Shown here one piece after another: positions 41,268 through 49,191 of a stretch of 64,000 nucleotides of DNA; within the stretch, counting starts at the first letter, position 1; each line of letters begins with the position of its first letter. This stretch comes from Massilistercora timonensis. Lineage in GTDB: Bacteria > Bacillota > Clostridia > Lachnospirales > Lachnospiraceae. A program made the translations under genes and the position numbers. The DNA lies in the NCBI RefSeq assembly GCF_900312975.1, contig NZ_LT990039.1, forward strand, positions 1,488,001-1,552,000. Reading direction: 5' to 3'. Below the pieces are notes generated by a model. That model ran no database searches and was not told where the DNA came from. It saw only the letters and a list, made by a program, of their open reading frames with translations.

Positions 41268-43695
41268 TTTGATGGCTTTATATTATCCGGAAGCCTGCAT
41301 CAAGTCAGAAGAAGGACGGTATATCGAAATAAGGTCCGTGAAGAATTATAAGGAGTATAGGCTTTGCCGGACAAAAGGGAATGTAAATTTAACAGATTAC
41401 TGGTTTGCAATGGCAGATGCCGGGAAAAGACAGCCGCTCGCCTATGGATGCCAGTTTATTAGCATGATCAGCGATGAAGAACAAGCGGAAAATAGCTGGA
41501 CTTCAGGACATGAAGGCCAGGAAATATGCTGTGCCTTTTTTAAGTTCAGATTAGAAGAACTTAATGAAAAGTTCAGATTAGAAGAGGCCAATATATCTGT
41601 CCAAGATATAAAAAATCTGATTTCCGGGGCGCTTAATAATTACAAAGATGAACCTGCAGATATCATCGAGTATAAATGGTTTTATACAATAGATAATGCT
41701 GATGCGATTCTAGTCTTTTTCAGTGATGATAAAGTGAAGATACAAAAAGCAGTAAAGCGGATAAAAAATGTTAAATATATGGTAAATGAAGAAGGGAGGG
41801 AAAAAGAAGAGAAACAAAGAGAGGAATCTGTATATTATTCTGATTATTATGTAACGGGGCGGTGCGAAAAACTGCGACAAGAAGATGAAAGAGAGGATCA
41901 AAAGGCAGACCAGGAAGCTGGATTTATGATTAAAGATTTTAGTATTGAAAATGGCAATGCATTACCTCAGCGTCAGATACGTGAGGATGGATGGTGTGAA
42001 CAGACTCTTACAATATTGCAGAAATGCATTGGGGAATATGAGAAAGGCAAAAACAAGAAGATGGTTGCCTATTATCAGGCATTGGGGCAGATTGTTAACG
42101 TCTTGTCACAATATGAGCAAGAAAATCCGTTAAAGGATTACTTTTATATTTTTTATCCCTCGATTGTGTTGTTCATCAAACAGTTGAATCAGAGTATTGC
42201 ATTGCTTAATGATTCAGGGAAGGAGGGAGATGAATGTGACGATCCGATTAAAATAAAATATGAGAAAATGCAGGTTCTGGAATCCGGTATTAGTGAATTC
42301 ATCGATACGATTGAAATGCTGATGAGGCATATGGGGCAGAGCTGCGCTGATATGCTCAGTGATTTAGGAAGACAGGGACTACCTTATGATATACCATTGC
42401 GGTTGTGTTTAATGTATATGTCATATTTGAATGTCCTGACTAGTTACTTAAATGACACAGAATATGAGTATCAGTTTTGTCTTGCACCGCTGGTATACTC
42501 TAGACCTACTACGAATTATATCGATCTTGGTCTCCCGCCGGGGGATCGGCTGATTAGGATCCGGCTATCACGGCACTGTATGTTTATGCCGAGATCATTG
42601 TTGATAATTTTGTCTCATGAAGCGCTGCATTATATAATTAGCGATGAGCAGCGGATAATTAGGGCAAAATATTATATACCTGTAATAGCGCTAGTTCTTA
42701 CTTATGAGATTGTTCCATATCATCTACTGCGTGACTGCAGGATTGAATCCATGGATGAAAAGGCTATTCTGGAGAAATATCTAGAAATTGTTAGAAGGCA
42801 TATAATGAAGTATGCAGAAAAATTTTTAAAGGATCAGGTTTTCTCCCAAAAGGAAGATCCGTGTGCTTTTCATTTATCTCAGGTATTTGAAAGAGTAAAA
42901 ATCGGATGCCTTGCCATGGTTTACGATGCAAAAAATGAGCTTCGGAGATGTATAACACAGATTGATTCACAAACAATCAGAGCACTGAATGCGTTAAATG
43001 TACCGGAAAAGCTTATCAGAAAAATATATATAGTACAGGAACAGATAATAAAGCAGTGTGAAAGAATATGGCAGGAGGACCATTTTAATCAGAATATGGC
43101 AAACATTACAACTCTGTTCAGGGAGATTTATCCTGATTTGGGAACAGTGATGTTGCTGGATCTTTCACCGGTAGATTATCTGGAGGCAATTTTGATATCA
43201 GAAAGTTATGATCCTGATCCGGACATTATTAGCGATGTGCTGGTAACCAGGGTGGCAATCCTTAAAATGGTAATGGAAGACGGCAGCGAGGCAAATGACT
43301 GGAAAAAGAAATGGAATGATATCAGCCGTGAGGATTTGAATCAAAATCAGTTTTTGATTGAACTTAAAAAGAAAGTAGAGCAGGTGTGTGTAAAGTTTAC
43401 AGAAAATGCCAAGGAAGCCGATGGAAACGAATCAGACGTGCAGGAAGGGGGAATCATGTATTGTCTGCAAATTTTAAAGTTTGAAAAGGAATATTTGAAA
43501 AAATGTAAAATGTTCCTGGGGAAAAAAATCGGGAAAAAATCGAAAAAAAGAGATATCCTGCTTGCTCTATTCCGTCAGTTTGCTGTATATGAAAAGGCTG
43601 AAGAAGAGGATCCTTCAGCGCAGGATATGTTTAAGGCTTTGGATGAACTTATTTTCTGCTGTAAGAAGGACATAAAGGATGCCTATGATAGATGA
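41254..43695 (+). CDS. Large protein with HExxH motif, candidate effector
   Basis: 813 residues, soluble. The N-terminal 190 residues look like an alpha/beta domain. A charged linker follows at about 190-230, then a long helical region. The zincin motif ILSHEALHYI is at residues 455-459 (H455, E456, H459) after a hydrophobic strand, as in metalloproteases. The C-terminal 350 residues are helical and Lys-rich near 740-775. No family recognised as a whole. It is co-translated with the upstream membrane protein. A protease-type effector or toxin is a reasonable hypothesis; no inhibitor gene is evident. Confidence 0.75.
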   Translation: MKHFDLMALYYPEACIKSEEGRYIEIRSVKNYKEYRLCRTKGNVNLTDYWFAMADAGKRQPLAYGCQFISMISDEEQAENSWTSGHEGQEICCAFFKFRLEELNEKFRLEEANISVQDIKNLISGALNNYKDEPADIIEYKWFYTIDNADAILVFFSDDKVKIQKAVKRIKNVKYMVNEEGREKEEKQREESVYYSDYYVTGRCEKLRQEDEREDQKADQEAGFMIKDFSIENGNALPQRQIREDGWCEQTLTILQKCIGEYEKGKNKKMVAYYQALGQIVNVLSQYEQENPLKDYFYIFYPSIVLFIKQLNQSIALLNDSGKEGDECDDPIKIKYEKMQVLESGISEFIDTIEMLMRHMGQSCADMLSDLGRQGLPYDIPLRLCLMYMSYLNVLTSYLNDTEYEYQFCLAPLVYSRPTTNYIDLGLPPGDRLIRIRLSRHCMFMPRSLLIILSHEALHYIISDEQRIIRAKYYIPVIALVLTYEIVPYHLLRDCRIESMDEKAILEKYLEIVRRHIMKYAEKFLKDQVFSQKEDPCAFHLSQVFERVKIGCLAMVYDAKNELRRCITQIDSQTIRALNALNVPEKLIRKIYIVQEQIIKQCERIWQEDHFNQNMANITTLFREIYPDLGTVMLLDLSPVDYLEAILISESYDPDPDIISDVLVTRVAILKMVMEDGSEANDWKKKWNDISREDLNQNQFLIELKKKVEQVCVKFTENAKEADGNESDVQEGGIMYCLQILKFEKEYLKKCKMFLGKKIGKKSKKRDILLALFRQFAVYEKAEEEDPSAQDMFKALDELIFCCKKDIKDAYDR

Positions 43696-43714
43696 GGAAA
43701 AAGCTGAAAAATGA

Positions 43715-43744
43715 TTGACACTAAAAAGAAATCTATGATAAAAT
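43715..43744 (+). promoter_or_regulatory. Promoter of the 71-residue gene
   Basis: TTGACA (43715-43720), 18-bp spacer, TAAAAT (43739-43744) with TGn extension. Confidence 0.75.
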
Positions 43745-43819
43745 GAAAGAACTATTGATATATTTGTTGTACAGCTTATTGGTTTTCCCCCTGACGACAG
43801 AAAGGCGAAGGAGTGGATT

Positions 43820-44035
43820 ATGGAGAGTATAGGATTGATCAGTAAAAACAAAAAGAAAGTAAAGAAGTTTTTCCTCGGGCATGATTCGACTAATCGTCCG
43901 AATGCTTTTACTGATTTGCAGGATGATGCGACGCATGCAGACAGAAGTACAGGTAAACAAGTCTGGTCAGCAACTTTTATGGATAAAACGGATGCTCAAT
44001 TGCTAAAAGAACTTGAAAAATTAGTGCGCCATTAA
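43820..44035 (+). CDS. Small basic hypothetical protein
   Basis: 71 residues, RBS GAAGGAG. Lys-rich N-terminus (SKNKKKVKKFFLG), then a short polar domain ending LLKELEKLVRH. It has its own promoter and terminator, so it is probably a real independent gene. It could be an accessory to the HExxH module or a regulator. Family unknown. Confidence 0.65.
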   Translation: MESIGLISKNKKKVKKFFLGHDSTNRPNAFTDLQDDATHADRSTGKQVWSATFMDKTDAQLLKELEKLVRH

Positions 44036-44054
44036 GTACTATAAATTTTTATGA

Positions 44055-44095
44055 ACCGTTGTATTTCCGACTATAAGGAGTTGCAACGGTTTTTT
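44055..44095 (+). terminator. Intrinsic terminator
   Basis: ACCGTTG, 22-base loop, CAACGGT, then TTTTTT. Ends the 71-residue gene. Confidence 0.75.
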
Positions 44096-44360
44096 AGTAT
44101 ACGGTTTTGCTATTACTGGATGTCTTTTGCTTTCATTTTGTCACTTCCTTATCCCAAAAAATGAGAATTCATTATGGAAGATGGTAAATCCCTTGGGAGA
44201 TATTTTAATATGGCGGTATTTTTTGAAAGACTGGGGTAGGGATCATAGTAGAAGAAACGGATTAGTTGTAAATCACATGAGAGACCATAGTAAAACAGTC
44301 CGATGAACGGATGGTTGTCGATATTATGCCTATGATATTGATTGAATATAGATTATGCAA

Positions 44361-44408
44361 AAAGTAACCGCTCCTGATCAATGTGAATCACAGGAATGCG
44401 GTTACTTT
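44361..44408. terminator. Long hairpin in a gene-poor stretch
   Basis: AAAGTAACCGC and GCGGTTACTTT are perfect 11-base arms, with TCCTG/CAGGA inside. The gap 44096-44484 otherwise shows no gene I can support. It may terminate the minus-strand ATPase gene or be a remnant of an inserted element. Confidence 0.5.
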
Positions 44409-44484
44409 TCGTAACTGGTTAATTTTTGAACAAACGTTTATCGAAGTTCCTTTTTCTATGATAAAGATTGGGGAACAGGATGAT

Positions 44485-45861
44485 TTAGCTTCTATCCTTT
44501 TTTAGAATAAATTCCATTTTCTCTTCATTATAATTAGGAAGTACGTCACTCAAAGTACCATCAAACATTGCAGAATAAACCTTTTTGTCTGCACGAAGTT
44601 GGTATTTTTCTAGAGGATTGAGTATAGATTCGCCCTTTTCATTTTTTATCACGAAGCAAACCTCATCATTTCGGAGGATTTCTGTCGCTAATAATCGTGA
44701 TTCATGGCTAGTAATAATAAGTTGAGTATTTCGTTGCTCTGCCATTTTAAGGAATAATTCTATCATTCGTGTAGTCATTGCAGGATGTAAGCAGCGATCT
44801 ATTTCATCAATAACAAACACCCGATTATCAGAAACTTTTAAAAGAATTTCTATCAAATCCAAAAGCCGTGCAGTACCATCCGATTCTTCCTTCAAATTAA
44901 AGTAAACAGATTTACTCTCATGGCTAAATTCTATAGTCTTTATGATTAAATCGTCATTTTTATTTAATTCAAAAGTATAAAATTCTTTATATGAACGAAG
45001 CATGATGGAAGGACTATGGTGCCTTCCCTTTTTGGCTGATTTTTTTTCGAGATCAGCCACTACTTTATTAAAAAGTTCTTCAGGCACTTTGCTCTTTATA
45101 ATGTCTACAGGAACTTCAACAATTTTTAAGTCACTTATCCCTGTACCTAATGCATTTAAGAGATTAGCAATTTCATTCAGGTTGGAACTCGAAAAATAAG
45201 GATATCCTGTTAGTATGCTGTCTGGATTGCTTACAGTTAGTAAATTGTTAAACCAAATATATACTTTACGAAGAATTTTTAACTCTGGATTGTCTTCGTA
45301 CATTTTTTCCTTCCCGTGATTAATTATGGAAAGAAAAAGTAACTCGCTATCTGCGATACTGTCTTCGCCATACATATTTAATTTCTCAACAGCATTTTTA
45401 TTCTTAAAATAATCTCCAGCTTCGAAAATACTACTTTTTAAATTGCGGTAAAAAATACTCTTTTCCTGATTTGAAGTAGTTAATTCATAAAGATGTTCCT
45501 CTTCTATAGACCCGGTCTTTAATAGGACAGAGAACTCATAAACGATATGTTTATTATCCAATAAAAGTTCTATTTTGAAGGAAGAAGGAATAGATTGATT
45601 AGCCGGAATTTGTCGGAAATACTTATTTGTGAAACCTCGTGGAAGTCCATCAACGACCATATCTTGAACAAATTGAAATGCTTCTACCAGGTTAGATTTT
45701 CCCGAAGCATTGGCTCCGAAAATAACTTCACATTTAGTCAGCTTTATGTTTTTGTTCCGATAAATCCTTTTGGAGTTTTTGCGTGCTTTTCCAGCTTCCA
45801 TTGAAAAGCATTGTTTGTCATTAAAGGAAAGGAAATTTGTTATCGAAAATTTGATCAGCAT
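44485..45861 (-). CDS. AAA ATPase (COG1106/OLD-RloC-like), candidate defence ATPase
   Basis: 458 residues. Starts MLIKFSITNFLSFNDKQ with the usual strand-P-loop order, Walker A GANASGKSNLVEAF near residues 49-56, a long helical insert, then signature-like region ESDGTARLLDLIEIL, Walker B VFVIDEIDRCLHP and a switch His (IITSHESRLLA). Such ATPases act in abortive-infection and anti-phage systems, usually with a nuclease partner (RloB, AriB and similar). No partner lies downstream. It is divergent from the MBL operon, which shares a 279-bp upstream region. Confidence 0.85.
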   Translation of the reverse strand: MLIKFSITNFLSFNDKQCFSMEAGKARKNSKRIYRNKNIKLTKCEVIFGANASGKSNLVEAFQFVQDMVVDGLPRGFTNKYFRQIPANQSIPSSFKIELLLDNKHIVYEFSVLLKTGSIEEEHLYELTTSNQEKSIFYRNLKSSIFEAGDYFKNKNAVEKLNMYGEDSIADSELLFLSIINHGKEKMYEDNPELKILRKVYIWFNNLLTVSNPDSILTGYPYFSSSNLNEIANLLNALGTGISDLKIVEVPVDIIKSKVPEELFNKVVADLEKKSAKKGRHHSPSIMLRSYKEFYTFELNKNDDLIIKTIEFSHESKSVYFNLKEESDGTARLLDLIEILLKVSDNRVFVIDEIDRCLHPAMTTRMIELFLKMAEQRNTQLIITSHESRLLATEILRNDEVCFVIKNEKGESILNPLEKYQLRADKKVYSAMFDGTLSDVLPNYNEEKMEFILKKDRS

Positions 45862-46029
45862 ATTTTTAGCACCTCATGTTTTGTTGCTTTATTGTAACAC
45901 ATAAAAACGAATTCATCAATATAAATGTTTCAGAAAACGAGGTTAATGCGCGATATAATGAAGTAAAAACGAAAAAATCGTTTAATCTACAAAAATACAC
46001 TTGACTTTCAGGAGAAGTGATGATATCTT

Positions 46030-46095
46030 GTTACTAGCAGATGCACGAGATGAGTGCTACTCCGGAGATGAAGTGGGCTAGCTACCCGTAGTAAC
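46030..46095 (+). ncRNA. Structured leader before MBL operon (candidate)
   Basis: Closing stem GTTACTA/TAGTAAC (perfect, 7 bp) encloses GCAC-GAGATGA-GTGC, a CTCCGGAG element followed by another GAGATGA, and GGG/CCC around CTAGCTA. The two GAGATGA boxes are in similar positions. A TATAAT at 45954 could start the transcript; TTGACT at 46001 is an alternative that would cut the stem. Structure is by eye. Confidence 0.35.
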
Positions 46096-46140
46096 TAATT
46101 AACAAATGTAATTTTTTGAAACTGAAAGGAGAAATATTTA

Positions 46141-47007
46141 TTGACAGTAAAATTTTTATCATCAAAAGGATATACGGATCCAGGAGCAAATAATGGAGAT
46201 TGTATACTTATTGACACCGGAAGCGAACTTGTGATTTTTGATTGTGGTTGTGAAGAACATGCTGACAGGGTACTCGATTATATGAAGAAAAGAGGTTACT
46301 CAAAAGCGAAATTGGTTCTTTCACACAACGATGGAGATCATTTTGATGGGATTCCTTATTTAATAGAGCAAGATAAAATTTCAGATATATACACGCTTTT
46401 ATTGCTCAAATATAAAGATGAGTTGTTAAAGAGGATAAATGATAAAAGAATAACTAGAGATTCTTTGGCAAGAAGGATTTCTGAAATTTTTGAAAACATA
46501 TATTCTCTTTCCGGATTGGTTAAATTGAGAGATATATTTACTGATACGCAAGTATGTCCGGGAGTTACGATAGTAGGACCGGATCAGGAATATGCATTGG
46601 ACGCTGTTGCAAAACGCATCGACAATAGACAAGGCGATACCATTGATAAAGAAACGGTTGTAAATGCCGTGAGCACTCAAGTGAAAGTTAAGGTGGGAAC
46701 TAATAATCTATTATTATGTGGGGACAGTAGTTATGAGGCCATCAAGGATAAATTAGAGGAATACTCACTGATACAGTTACCACATCATGGAAAAAAAGAA
46801 CAGGCAGATAGTATTTTTGAGCAGAAAGGGTCTCTCGGGATTACATATTATGTATCCGATAATACAGGTAACACCAACGGAGGATCTAAAGATTTACCAA
46901 AACGAGGTTATGTTATCAAAAACACGAAGACTGGAGATCAGATTTGCACAGGGTGGAATTCAAGCTTAACAAACATCCCGGTTCGTTCGTATTTTAGGGG
47001 GCTCTGA
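46141..47007 (+). CDS. MBL-fold hydrolase (ComEC/Rec2-like)
   Basis: 288 residues from TTG 46141, RBS GAAAGGAG. Metal motif SHNDGDHFDG (HxxxDH type) near 61-70, preceded by strand and DCGCEEHADRVLDYM. Later metal-binding residues at LLCGDSS (about residue 200) and LPHHGK (about residue 220). This resembles the ComEC-type beta-lactamase domain, which in isolated form occurs in defence islands. First gene of a three-gene operon. Likely a nuclease or phosphodiesterase. Confidence 0.85.
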   Translation: MTVKFLSSKGYTDPGANNGDCILIDTGSELVIFDCGCEEHADRVLDYMKKRGYSKAKLVLSHNDGDHFDGIPYLIEQDKISDIYTLLLLKYKDELLKRINDKRITRDSLARRISEIFENIYSLSGLVKLRDIFTDTQVCPGVTIVGPDQEYALDAVAKRIDNRQGDTIDKETVVNAVSTQVKVKVGTNNLLLCGDSSYEAIKDKLEEYSLIQLPHHGKKEQADSIFEQKGSLGITYYVSDNTGNTNGGSKDLPKRGYVIKNTKTGDQICTGWNSSLTNIPVRSYFRGL

Positions 47008-47008
47008 T

Positions 47009-47449
47009 TTGAAATACTTGGTTGCAGAAACTCAGGCATATGAAATCCCTGGACGACAGGAGTATCTTTATGATATATTTCATCTTTTCTTTATCCCTCA
47101 AAATACAATAGATGGATTTATTCCGCTTACGCCATTAGGCGTAGCGGAACCATCTATTTTGTTTCTGGTCGGGCATTATGATCAAATTGCAAAGTATTTG
47201 GCTCACAATGCTGACCAGATAGAGGAAAAAACGATAGTTTTCATTACCTGTTACGCCAATTACTTAAAAATACACAAGAAAAATAAAGTAAAGTGGTTTA
47301 CGTCTTTTTCGAAAAATGAAATATCATACTGTTATGCAGGTGATAATTACGGCTTTGGATTTGAGATAACAGAATCTGAGTTGAATTTCTATAATTCAAA
47401 AGAAACAGACATTTTGAAACGGATTAAAGAGAATTTTAAAGTATTATGA
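47009..47449 (+). CDS. Hypothetical protein of MBL operon
   Basis: 146 residues from TTG 47009, one base after the preceding stop, with AGGGGG as site. Soluble alpha/beta look (SILFLVGHYDQIAKYL, then KTIVFITCYANYL) suggests a small Rossmann-like or sensor domain. No family recognised. Middle gene of the operon, so probably an adaptor or regulator. Confidence 0.7.
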   Translation: MKYLVAETQAYEIPGRQEYLYDIFHLFFIPQNTIDGFIPLTPLGVAEPSILFLVGHYDQIAKYLAHNADQIEEKTIVFITCYANYLKIHKKNKVKWFTSFSKNEISYCYAGDNYGFGFEITESELNFYNSKETDILKRIKENFKVL

Positions 47450-47459
47450 GGAGGTGCAA

Positions 47460-48167
47460 ATGGATATAAAAATTTTTGATTCTTATAACATTCGTGCAAG
47501 GGTATCTGTTTATATCATTATAATAGCACCTATCATTTTAACACTATATGTCGTTTATGAACCTGTTCGGAGTTTCACTTTCTCTGTTGTATTGGTAGCT
47601 ATTATGACATCATTTTCGAATTACCTTTTCGCTTTGCAGAGATATAAGCAAAGAGGGGGAAAACGTAGAAATACTGCCGCAGAATTTTTATATATAGATG
47701 ATGCACATATTGACGGAAAAACCAAGCAACGTTATTACAGAAAATTAAGTGAAATTGATAAAAGTTTTGAAGCCATGAACCAACCAGTAGATTCTGAAGA
47801 GTTCAGACAAACGTGTTACAGCGCTATACAATGGCTACGAAGTAATACACGCAATAATAAACTTGTACAAGAAGAAAATATGTTGTGTGGATTTTATAAA
47901 AATTTGATTAGCCTTAAATCCGTCGGAATTGCGTTTACGATTGTAGCAATTCTCATTCTGATAATCTCTTCAGCTCCAACAACACCTCTCTCGTTCGTTC
48001 AATCGAAAACAAATATGATTTTAATTTTTGTAGATATAGGAGTGTTATTATTTTGGGGATTGGGAGTTAACGAAAAAATACATTCTGTTTTATGCGAAAA
48101 ATATGCATATGCATTACTGGAAACCCTGGACACACTCCCAGATAGAATTAATGAGAATAAGTTATAA
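47460..48167 (+). CDS. Membrane protein of MBL operon (possible membrane effector)
   Basis: 235 residues from ATG 47460 with GAGGAGG. Two membrane segments at about 16-36 and 38-55, a cytoplasmic stretch of about 100 charged residues, then two more at about 158-178 and 190-208. This 2+2 layout resembles SLATT-like effector proteins of nucleotide-signalled defence systems, but I see no signature. Last gene before a strong terminator. Confidence 0.72.
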   Translation: MDIKIFDSYNIRARVSVYIIIIAPIILTLYVVYEPVRSFTFSVVLVAIMTSFSNYLFALQRYKQRGGKRRNTAAEFLYIDDAHIDGKTKQRYYRKLSEIDKSFEAMNQPVDSEEFRQTCYSAIQWLRSNTRNNKLVQEENMLCGFYKNLISLKSVGIAFTIVAILILIISSAPTTPLSFVQSKTNMILIFVDIGVLLFWGLGVNEKIHSVLCEKYAYALLETLDTLPDRINENKL

Positions 48168-48192
48168 GAGCTAAATACAAATAATATTATTT

Positions 48193-48236
48193 GGCAGCAC
48201 TATCAGACTTAATCAGTTGACAGTGCTGCCATTTTT
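48193..48236 (+). terminator. Terminator of MBL operon
   Basis: GGCAGCACT (48193-48201), 20-base loop, AGTGCTGCC (48222-48230), then ATTTTT. Lies between convergent genes. Confidence 0.8.
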
Positions 48237-48244
48237 CTAAACTT

Positions 48245-49171
48245 TTATAGGTTCTGCCGAATGATCCGGGTAATGAGCCCCACGGCCACGTTACGCTCTT
48301 CATCAATATGTGTAACGACAAAGGAAACCTCATCCTTTTTCCCCACGGTGCGGGGATCATAGCAGGAATGAGCGATGGCGTTGACGCCAATCGAGAGTCT
48401 GACGAATACGGTGCCTTTGTGGATGTCTTCCACAACACCGGCATATTTGCCCTGCACCTTGCATTTTTTCATATTTTCCTTGCTGGTATTGCCTTCTACG
48501 CTTTTGACATCTGCATGGACTGTGATCTGTTCCGGAGATTCTGCCTTCACATCCAGGATCCGTACCAGTATGTGGTCCCCTACACGGAACCGTTCCCTGG
48601 CGTCTCCCAGCCAGTCAAAGGACAGATCCCTTGCCAGAATGGAAGTCTCCACGCCAAAAATTTCAGCCCGGACAACCTTTTCTGCCACCGCGATCACTCT
48701 GGCCTGCACGATCCGGTCTTCGCATACTTTGGGCTTCCCGGATGCGTCTGTATCCAGATAAAAAATCTGGCGTTTTTTGAGCATGGCCTCTTTCCGGCTT
48801 GCTACAATGCTGCGTGTCTTTGCATCCAATCCTTTTACAAGAAAATCAATCTCACATCCCAGCATATTATTAAGGATTTTATTTTGCCGCAGGGAAAGCT
48901 CCCCGTAATCGTGGGCGTTATCCTGGACAAGATTCAGCATCATTTCCGAGATAGGGATGACGGTACGGAAGTCCTTGTAATAGATAATAGCGATCAGACT
49001 GCCGGCCTCCGTTTTCTCGATGCCGCCTAGCTTCCCGGTGAGGATTTTCCGGGTGCGGTAGGCGTTCTGGATTTCGTGCCAGATGAGATCCGCTTTGGAC
49101 TGCGGCGTTTCCAGCTGAGCATCGGCGTCCAGGGTAAGGATAGAAGTTACATGGTTCAGTTCGTTTGACAT
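48245..49171 (-). CDS. S1-domain-like RNA-binding protein of the ICE
   Basis: 308 residues. The C-terminal half has two S1/OB-like segments (VVRAEIFGVETSILARDLSF; VQGKYAGVVEDIHKGTVFVR then LSIGVNAIAHS). The N-terminal half resembles ribosomal-protein-S1-like segments (YYKDFRTVIPISEM). Common on gut conjugative elements; may bind RNA or support translation of element genes. RBS AGGAGGCAG. It starts 21 bases downstream of the coupling-protein gene. Confidence 0.75.
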   Translation of the reverse strand: MSNELNHVTSILTLDADAQLETPQSKADLIWHEIQNAYRTRKILTGKLGGIEKTEAGSLIAIIYYKDFRTVIPISEMMLNLVQDNAHDYGELSLRQNKILNNMLGCEIDFLVKGLDAKTRSIVASRKEAMLKKRQIFYLDTDASGKPKVCEDRIVQARVIAVAEKVVRAEIFGVETSILARDLSFDWLGDARERFRVGDHILVRILDVKAESPEQITVHADVKSVEGNTSKENMKKCKVQGKYAGVVEDIHKGTVFVRLSIGVNAIAHSCYDPRTVGKKDEVSFVVTHIDEERNVAVGLITRIIRQNL

Positions 49172-49191
49172 AAGCTGCCTCCTTTCAAAAA

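Noticed and set aside
46024-46029. TTGACT/TATCTT as the MBL-operon promoter
   Set aside because: Its start would fall inside the first stem of the structured leader and the -10 is poor; TATAAT at 45954 is equally likely, so I did not list either as a feature.
48308-49030. 240-codon open frame antisense to the S1-like gene
   Set aside because: Shadow of a well-supported gene, no ribosome site and no recognisable domain.
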